This document shows positions 58,565 through 64,000 of a DNA stretch of 64,000 nucleotides, one piece after another (the stretch's first letter is position 1; each line of letters opens with the position of its first letter). The stretch comes from Nesterenkonia lacusekhoensis (GTDB lineage: Bacteria; Actinomycetota; Actinomycetes; Actinomycetales; Micrococcaceae): positions 2,630,583 to 2,694,582 of the forward strand of contig NZ_JAGINX010000001.1 of NCBI RefSeq assembly GCF_017876395.1, written 5' to 3'. Position numbers and translations under genes: made by a program. The notes under the pieces were generated by a model. It was not told the DNA's origin, ran no database searches, and saw only the letters and a list, made by a program, of their open reading frames with translations.

Positions 58565-59982
58565 ACAGGACGCAGGTGAGGCCTTCGGCCGAGCCCGCTG
58601 ACATATCCCAGATGAGTCGCCCGGCCGCTGCACAGCGCCGGGCGCTCGTCATAGTGGGAGCGGGCAGTGGACAGCGGCTCGGTCATGGGCGGCCCAAAGC
58701 ATCGGTGGAGTTGGCTGGCCGCCCTATCATCAGCCGCGCTCTGGAACCGGTGGGTCCGGAGCTCGGCATCGACGTCCTGGTGTTGGTGCTGCCCGCCGAT
58801 CAGCGCCATCACGCGGACATGGCCGCCGCGGCCCATTCTCCGGCTGCCCGCAGCGGAGCTGAGGTGATCACCGTCGCCGGCGGCTCCAGCCGACCCGCCT
58901 CGGTGCGTGTCGGCCTGGAAGCGGTCCGAGGCTATGGCGAGTCTCTGGGGTGGGTCCCGGAGCATACGGCGGTGCTCATCCACGACGCCGCCCGCCCCCT
59001 GACGCCCACCGAGGTCTTCGGCCGTGTCTTCGACGCCGTGGAGCAGGGAAACCGTGCCGTGGTGCCCGCGCTTCCGGTCACCGACACCATCAAAGCGGCT
59101 CACCGGCCCGACTCTGACCACCCCGCCACCCAGCCGTCCGCCACCCCGCCGTCCGACGGCCTGCGGTCTGAGGGCGCTGTCCCTGATGGCCCTCAGGCCG
59201 AGACCGTCCGCGAGACTCTGCCGCGTGCCGAGCTGCGCGCGGTCCAGACCCCGCAGGGCTTCACTCTGGAGTTCCTCCAGCAGGCCTTCGCCCACATCGG
59301 GGAGCTTCCCGAGGATGAGGCGGACCTCCTGACCGACGAGGCGATGATCGCTGAGGACATGGGCGTCCCTGTGGCGCTGGTGCCGGGCAGCGAACAGTCC
59401 CTGAAGATCACCACACCCACTGACCTGATCACCGCGGAGGCCCTGATGCAGGCATCTCGCCCCACACCGCCCCTGCCCCGCACCGGCATCGGCCATGATG
59501 TCCATGCCTATGCGGAGCCGCAGGAGATGCGGGAGCTGTGGCTGGCCGGTCTGCACTGGCCCGGCGAGCAGGGCCTGAGCGGGCACTCCGACGGTGACGC
59601 CGTCGCCCATGCCGCCTGTGACGCCCTGTTCAGCGCGGCCGGCATCGGGGATCTCGGCGTGCACTTCGGGGCAGACACCATCGGGACGAGCCGGCCTGAG
59701 CTGGAGGGCGCTCACGGCACAGTGCTGTTGGCCGAGGCCGCGCGGCTGGTGCGGGAGGCCGGCTTCGAGATCGGCAATATCGCAGTGCAGCTCGTGGCGC
59801 GGCGGCCCAGATTCGGCCCTCGCCGCGAGGAGGCCCAACAGGTGCTCAGCGAGGCGGCCGGGGCCCCGGTCTCCGTCAGCGCGACCACATCGGACGGTCT
59901 GGGCTTCACCGGCCGGTCCGAGGGGGTCCTCGCCACTGCCACGGCGTTGGTCCACCCGGCTGATGCGGCGCACAGACGATAA
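58561..59982 (+). CDS. ispDF: Bifunctional IspD-IspF enzyme of isoprenoid synthesis
   Basis: This 473-residue fusion has two parts. Residues 25-300 are IspD (MEP cytidylyltransferase) with [16 protein letters not shown] near 32-47, [12 protein letters not shown] and [10 protein letters not shown]. Residues 315-470 are IspF (MECDP synthase) with the metal motif [10 protein letters not shown] and [28 protein letters not shown]. An insertion of about 30 Pro/Ser/Asp-rich residues (near 183-213) lengthens IspD. The GTG overlaps the carD stop. It feeds the non-mevalonate pathway. Confidence 0.94.
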   Translation: MNRTQVRPSAEPADISQMSRPAAAQRRALVIVGAGSGQRLGHGRPKASVELAGRPIISRALEPVGPELGIDVLVLVLPADQRHHADMAAAAHSPAARSGAEVITVAGGSSRPASVRVGLEAVRGYGESLGWVPEHTAVLIHDAARPLTPTEVFGRVFDAVEQGNRAVVPALPVTDTIKAAHRPDSDHPATQPSATPPSDGLRSEGAVPDGPQAETVRETLPRAELRAVQTPQGFTLEFLQQAFAHIGELPEDEADLLTDEAMIAEDMGVPVALVPGSEQSLKITTPTDLITAEALMQASRPTPPLPRTGIGHDVHAYAEPQEMRELWLAGLHWPGEQGLSGHSDGDAVAHAACDALFSAAGIGDLGVHFGADTIGTSRPELEGAHGTVLLAEAARLVREAGFEIGNIAVQLVARRPRFGPRREEAQQVLSEAAGAPVSVSATTSDGLGFTGRSEGVLATATALVHPADAAHRR

Positions 59983-59991
59983 GCTGACTCC

Positions 59992-61440
59992 GTGGCACTG
60001 CGACTCTACGACACCAAGACAGCGAGCATCCGTGACTTCGAGCCTCTGGAACCGGGGCGCGTCTCGCTGTACTACTGCGGGGCGACCGTTCAGGGCCGGC
60101 CGCATGTCGGCCACGTCCGGTCCGCCGTCGCCTTCGACATCCTCGTCCGGTGGCTGGAGGCCTCCGACTATGACGTGCTGAGCGTCCGCAACGTCACCGA
60201 CATCGATGACAAGATCCTGGAGAAGTCTGCGGCCTCCTACGGCGAGGACTTCCTGCCCAGCGCGGACTACCCGGCCGAAGAGCCGTGGTTCGCCCTGGCC
60301 TACCGCTTCGAGCAGGCCTTCCACGAGGCCTATGACGCTCTGGGAGTGCGCCGGCCCCGCTATGAGCCCCGCGCCGCCGGGCATATGACCGAGATGTTCG
60401 AGCTGATCCGTCGGCTCATCGACGCCGGCCACGCCTATCCCGCCGAGGACGGTTCCGGGGATGTCTACTTCGACGTCCGCTCCTGGCCGCAGTACGGAGA
60501 GCTGACGCGTCAGTCGGTGGAGGATATGCAGGACGCTCCCGACGCCGACCCCCGCGGCAAGCGCGATCCGCGCGACTTCGCACTGTGGAAGGGAAAGAAG
60601 GAGGGCGACCCGGAGTCTGCCTCCTGGGATTCCCCCTGGGGACGCGGCCGGCCGGGGTGGCACCTGGAGTGCTCGGCCATGTCGACGAAGTACCTGGGAC
60701 GGACCTTCGACATCCACGGAGGCGGCCTGGACCTGCGCTTCCCCCACCATGAGAACGAGTTGGCCCAGTCCGCGGCGGCCGGAGACGGCTTCGCCCGCTT
60801 CTGGCTGCACAACGGCATGGTCACCTATGAGGGGGAGAAGATGTCCAAATCTGTGGGCAACACGATCTCTCCCCACGAGATGCTGGAACAGGCTCGGCCC
60901 AAAGCGGTGCGCTACTTCCTGGGTCAGGCCCACTACCGCTCCCAGTTGGACTACCGCCCCGGTGCACTGCAGGAGGCAGAGGCGGCCGTGGAACGTGTGG
61001 AGTCCTTCGTGGACCGGGCGCTGCCGGAATCCTTCTCCCTGCGGCCGCAGCGCCATCTGCCGAAGGCCTTCTGCGAGGCCATGGACGATGACCTCAACGT
61101 CCCGGCCGCGCTGGCAGCCCTGCATGAGACGGTGCGGGCGGGCAACACGGCGCTGGACGCCTCCGATGCCGCTGCTGCGGAGGAGCGCGGACTGGAGGCC
61201 GCCGCGATGATGTCGGTCCTGGGGCTGCTCGAAGTGCCGGAGCCGGACCTGTCCTCGGGTCCTGCCGCCGCCGCATTGGACATGCTGGTCGAGGCGCAGT
61301 TGGCTGAGCGTGCTGAGGCGAAGTCAGTCAAGGACTTCGCCGCCGCGGATGCCATCCGGGACAGGCTGAGTGCCGCCGGAGTTCAGATCGAAGACACCCC
61401 TGCGGGGGCAACCTGGTCGCTGACCAAGGGAGGTGCTTGA
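59992..61440 (+). CDS. cysS: Cysteinyl-tRNA synthetase
   Basis: This 482-residue class I synthetase charges tRNA-Cys. The zinc Cys is in [19 protein letters not shown], with the HIGH-equivalent HVGH at 38-41. The remaining zinc ligands are near HLECSAM and FPHHENE, and KMSKS is near 283. The DALR-like anticodon domain lies at the C-terminus. It starts with GTG at 59992 and is directly followed by the rlmB-like gene. Confidence 0.96.
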   Translation: MALRLYDTKTASIRDFEPLEPGRVSLYYCGATVQGRPHVGHVRSAVAFDILVRWLEASDYDVLSVRNVTDIDDKILEKSAASYGEDFLPSADYPAEEPWFALAYRFEQAFHEAYDALGVRRPRYEPRAAGHMTEMFELIRRLIDAGHAYPAEDGSGDVYFDVRSWPQYGELTRQSVEDMQDAPDADPRGKRDPRDFALWKGKKEGDPESASWDSPWGRGRPGWHLECSAMSTKYLGRTFDIHGGGLDLRFPHHENELAQSAAAGDGFARFWLHNGMVTYEGEKMSKSVGNTISPHEMLEQARPKAVRYFLGQAHYRSQLDYRPGALQEAEAAVERVESFVDRALPESFSLRPQRHLPKAFCEAMDDDLNVPAALAALHETVRAGNTALDASDAAAAEERGLEAAAMMSVLGLLEVPEPDLSSGPAAAALDMLVEAQLAERAEAKSVKDFAAADAIRDRLSAAGVQIEDTPAGATWSLTKGGA

Positions 61441-61442
61441 CC

Positions 61443-62471
61443 ATGGCGAAGGATTCACGGCCGAAGTCCGCAGCAGTGCGGAAGGCCAGCACGAAGAAGG
61501 GACAGGTCACCGGTTCCGGCGGTCAGGGCCGCCGCAAGCTGGAAGGCAGGGGTCCGACGCCGAAGGCTGAGGACCGCGTCTATCACAAGGCGCATAAGAA
61601 CAAGCAGCTGGCCGAACGTGCCGCTGCCAAGCGTGAGGCCACCCGCCCGCGGACCCGTGGGTCCGGGTTCGGCGCCGATGACGCAGTCGCAGGGCGCAAC
61701 GCTGTGGTTGAGGCGCTGCGGGAAGGGGTGCCGGCCAAAGAGCTCCACGTGGCGGCCGACATCGACTCCGACGGGCGCGTGCGTGAGTCGCTGCGCTTCG
61801 CCGCGGAGCGCGGCATCCGCGTCAAGGAGGTCTCCCGCCGCCAGCTGGACACCACCACCGGCGATGCCGTCCACCAGGGCGTGGCCCTGGTGCTGGAGCC
61901 CTACGACTACGCCGTGGCGGAGGAGTTCCTGGAGGACGCGCTGGAACGGGCCCGAAAGGGCCACATCCCGCACCAGCCCCTGATGGTCGCCTGCGACTCC
62001 ATCACCGATCCCCGCAATCTGGGTGCGATCCTGCGTGCCTCGGCGGCCTTCGGCGCCGACGGCGTGCTCATCCCGGAGCGGCGCAGCGCGGGAGTCACCG
62101 CCACCGCGTGGAAGACCTCCGCCGGAGCGGCGGCCCGGCTGCCTGTGGCGCGGGCGAAGAACCTCACCCAGGCCATCAAGGAGGCCAAAGAACAGGGTTA
62201 CTTCGTGCTCGGCCTCGACGGCGAGGGCGATGTGGACCTGCCCGGTCTCGAGCTCGCCGGGGAGCCGCTGATCATCGTGGTCGGCTCCGAGGGCAAGGGT
62301 CTCTCCCGCCTGGTCCGGGAGAACTGCGACCAGATCGTCTCCATCCCGATCAGCTCGGCCACCGAGTCGCTCAACGCCTCCATGGCAGTGGGGATCAGCC
62401 TCTACGAGATCGCCACGCTGCGCAGCGGGGGTGCCGGCCGGCCGTCCCGACGCGCGGAGGGAGCGAACTGA
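61443..62471 (+). CDS. rlmB: 23S rRNA (guanosine-2'-O)-methyltransferase RlmB-like (SPOUT family)
   Basis: This 342-residue protein has a basic N-terminal extension (about 1-75), a substrate-binding domain from GRNAVVEALREGVPAKELHVA, and a C-terminal trefoil-knot SPOUT domain. The domain has LMVACDSITDPRNLGAILRASAAFGADGVLIPERR, then IVVGSEGKGLSRLVRENCDQIVSIP and ATESLNASMAVGISLYE, the three SpoU motifs. The ATG at 61443 follows GGGAGG. The next gene starts within its stop codon. Confidence 0.92.
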   Translation: MAKDSRPKSAAVRKASTKKGQVTGSGGQGRRKLEGRGPTPKAEDRVYHKAHKNKQLAERAAAKREATRPRTRGSGFGADDAVAGRNAVVEALREGVPAKELHVAADIDSDGRVRESLRFAAERGIRVKEVSRRQLDTTTGDAVHQGVALVLEPYDYAVAEEFLEDALERARKGHIPHQPLMVACDSITDPRNLGAILRASAAFGADGVLIPERRSAGVTATAWKTSAGAAARLPVARAKNLTQAIKEAKEQGYFVLGLDGEGDVDLPGLELAGEPLIIVVGSEGKGLSRLVRENCDQIVSIPISSATESLNASMAVGISLYEIATLRSGGAGRPSRRAEGAN

Positions 62472-63943
62472 TGAAGCGGATTCGCGGTGAGGAGCAGCCC
62501 GGGTTCCTGGATATCCTCCAGACCTGGCTTCCGCATCAGCCGTGGTTCCCGCAGGGCATCGGCCGCTGCACTCTGACCCGTACCGGGGGTCTGCGTCTGC
62601 CCACTCCGGAGGGCGACGCCGACCAGCGGCTCTTCCTGGAGCTGCACATCTTCGACGTCGAGCACGCTGAGGGCAGCGCTCGGATCGCCCTTCCGGTGGC
62701 GCTGCGCAGCCGGCCCTCGGCTCTGGCCGGCAAGACCGCCTTCATCGGCAAACTCTCCACAGCGGATGCCGGAGAGGTCTGGCTCTACGACGGCGCCCGC
62801 GATCGCGCCTTCCTCGCCGCCTGGCTCGAGATGGCACGTCGCCAGCAGGGCAGTCGCAACGGCCGCTCCAAAGGTGCGGCCTTCGGTGACTTCGCCTCAT
62901 GGGATCCCTTCACCGTGAAGCTGCGCCGCACTGCGGGCGAGTCCAAGACCCGGCCGGTCACCCGCACTGTGGTGACCCCGGAGCATGCGCAGGAGGAGGC
63001 CTCTGCCGAGGAGAAGGTCGTCGTGGAGTTCATCCGCCGTCCCACGGCAGAGCGGCGCGAGTCCTTCGACTCTGTACTGACGCTGACCCAGGCACGGTCT
63101 CGAACCGTCTCCCGCGTACTGGGCATCATCTCCGGCGCCTGGGAGAACCGCGCTCTCTCCGGTGAGGGTGACTCCATCGCCTGGGAGATGGGGGACCTGG
63201 CGATCATCCGCGACGGGCTGACTCAGTCGCCCAACGGGTGGCATCTGGCCAAGACGGCTCTGTCCCAGGCCGAGCCCTTCGTCGAGATGGCCCGCGAGAT
63301 GGGCCGCTCGTTGGGCACCTTCCATGCTGATCTGGCCGGTTCCTTCGGCTCCTATCCTCAGAGCGGCGATCAGCTGCGGGGCATGGCTAAGAACGCGCAG
63401 CAGGCGCTGGCCCGCCAGTGGCAGGCAGTGCGCGAGGAGTTCGATGAGGATGAGAGCGCTGACCTCAGCGAGGTCATCGAATCGATCGATCAGCAGCTGA
63501 GCGACGCCGAGGAGCCGCTCATGCTCCAGCAGATTCATGGTGACCTCAGCCTCCACCACGCGCACCGTCCGGGAGAACACGGGTGGGTCTTCCATGAGGA
63601 GGGAGGTGTGGTGAACCGCGCCCTGCCGCTGCACGATGTGGTCACCATGCTGATGTCCTTCGCGACGCTGGTCATGGAATCGGCCAGCGAGACCCCCGGC
63701 GCAGACGGCGGTAAGAGGCCGGTCAACTACGGGCGTTGGTACGAGGAGGTCAGCGCCGCCTTCATCGAGGGGTACCGCGGCAGCGACGTCGACAGCACCA
63801 GCATCGAATCAGTCTTCTTCCGTGCTGCGATGCTGGCAGAGGCCCTTGACCTCTTCGGGCGGTGGCAGGGACAGTGGGTGTTCCGGCCCTCCATGCTGAT
63901 GCAGGTGGGGCCTGATCCACTGAACCGGTTCAGATCTGCGTGA
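62471..63943 (+). CDS. Maltokinase-like phosphotransferase
   Basis: This 490-residue protein has an N-terminal cap (ILQTWLPHQPWFPQGIGRCTLTRT) followed by an APH/maltokinase-like kinase domain. The ATP-binding half contains KVVVEFIRRP. The catalytic loop is LQQIHGDLSLHHAHR (about 355-370), and the metal-binding region is weaker (VVNRALPLHDVVTMLMSFA in place of DFEGEP). Related maltokinases make maltose-1-phosphate for glucan synthesis. The unusual loop makes the substrate uncertain. The ATG overlaps the rlmB stop (TGATG). Confidence 0.75.
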   Translation: MKRIRGEEQPGFLDILQTWLPHQPWFPQGIGRCTLTRTGGLRLPTPEGDADQRLFLELHIFDVEHAEGSARIALPVALRSRPSALAGKTAFIGKLSTADAGEVWLYDGARDRAFLAAWLEMARRQQGSRNGRSKGAAFGDFASWDPFTVKLRRTAGESKTRPVTRTVVTPEHAQEEASAEEKVVVEFIRRPTAERRESFDSVLTLTQARSRTVSRVLGIISGAWENRALSGEGDSIAWEMGDLAIIRDGLTQSPNGWHLAKTALSQAEPFVEMAREMGRSLGTFHADLAGSFGSYPQSGDQLRGMAKNAQQALARQWQAVREEFDEDESADLSEVIESIDQQLSDAEEPLMLQQIHGDLSLHHAHRPGEHGWVFHEEGGVVNRALPLHDVVTMLMSFATLVMESASETPGADGGKRPVNYGRWYEEVSAAFIEGYRGSDVDSTSIESVFFRAAMLAEALDLFGRWQGQWVFRPSMLMQVGPDPLNRFRSA

Positions 63944-64000
63944 TTCCGCGGAACGACGGGCTGAGTTCACGCCGAATTTACATGCGGCGAAGAGTGGTGC

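Noticed and set aside
58315..61125. Long minus-strand frame of 936 residues opposite carD, ispDF and cysS
   Set aside because: It covers three well-supported plus-strand genes and has shadow composition.

Overview
The window is high-GC DNA with many GTG starts, and its core genes point to an actinobacterium of the order Micrococcales, most likely a Micrococcaceae relative. The supporting genes are CarD, a fused IspD-IspF, a bS22-like 31-residue ribosomal protein and a sortase anchor of the LAxTG type. This placement is an inference from gene content, not a database match.

Positions 1 to about 29,650 are accessory DNA. The left part (1-7,460) holds a partial unknown gene, a small excisionase-like HTH protein, the N-terminus of an EcoRI-type adenine methyltransferase cut by an IS3 element, a von Willebrand (VWA) surface protein with 43 copies of a 15-bp repeat and a 5-bp frameshift, and a decayed IS3 element carrying a nested IS30 element. 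Next come a HEPN-like gene with a DUF6907-like partner (7,659-8,713). Positions 8,741-29,293 look like a mobilizable or conjugative element. It has divergent operons of membrane proteins and lipoproteins, a TraG/VirD4-like coupling ATPase interrupted in its P-loop by a class 3 mini-intein, two XRE-type regulators, a relaxase with an accessory protein, an oriT-like hairpin, an array of 11-bp phased repeats, and a D5/P4-like helicase with an AlpA-like regulator. A cargo block (18,870-22,553) sits inside it: a broken thiD, two tenA-like genes under a TPP riboswitch, and a rearranged ISL3 element. No integrase or VirB4-type ATPase is visible, so part of the element probably lies outside the window.

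At about 29,650-29,780 the element abuts a truncated Flp/TadE-like pilin gene. From there to the right end the DNA looks chromosomal. It carries the methionine uptake operon metNIQ, an MrfA-like repair helicase, a homocysteine methyltransferase, a GNAT protein, trhO, a class I methyltransferase, topA, a Ppx/GppA phosphatase, a sugar phosphate isomerase-like gene, proC, TrkH/TrkA potassium uptake, an AcuC-like deacetylase, bS22, a glutaredoxin-like protein, carD, ispDF, cysS, an rlmB-like gene and a maltokinase-like gene. A type I restriction-modification island (45,372-52,106) interrupts this core between the isomerase gene and proC.

No tRNA, rRNA or CRISPR array was recognised.
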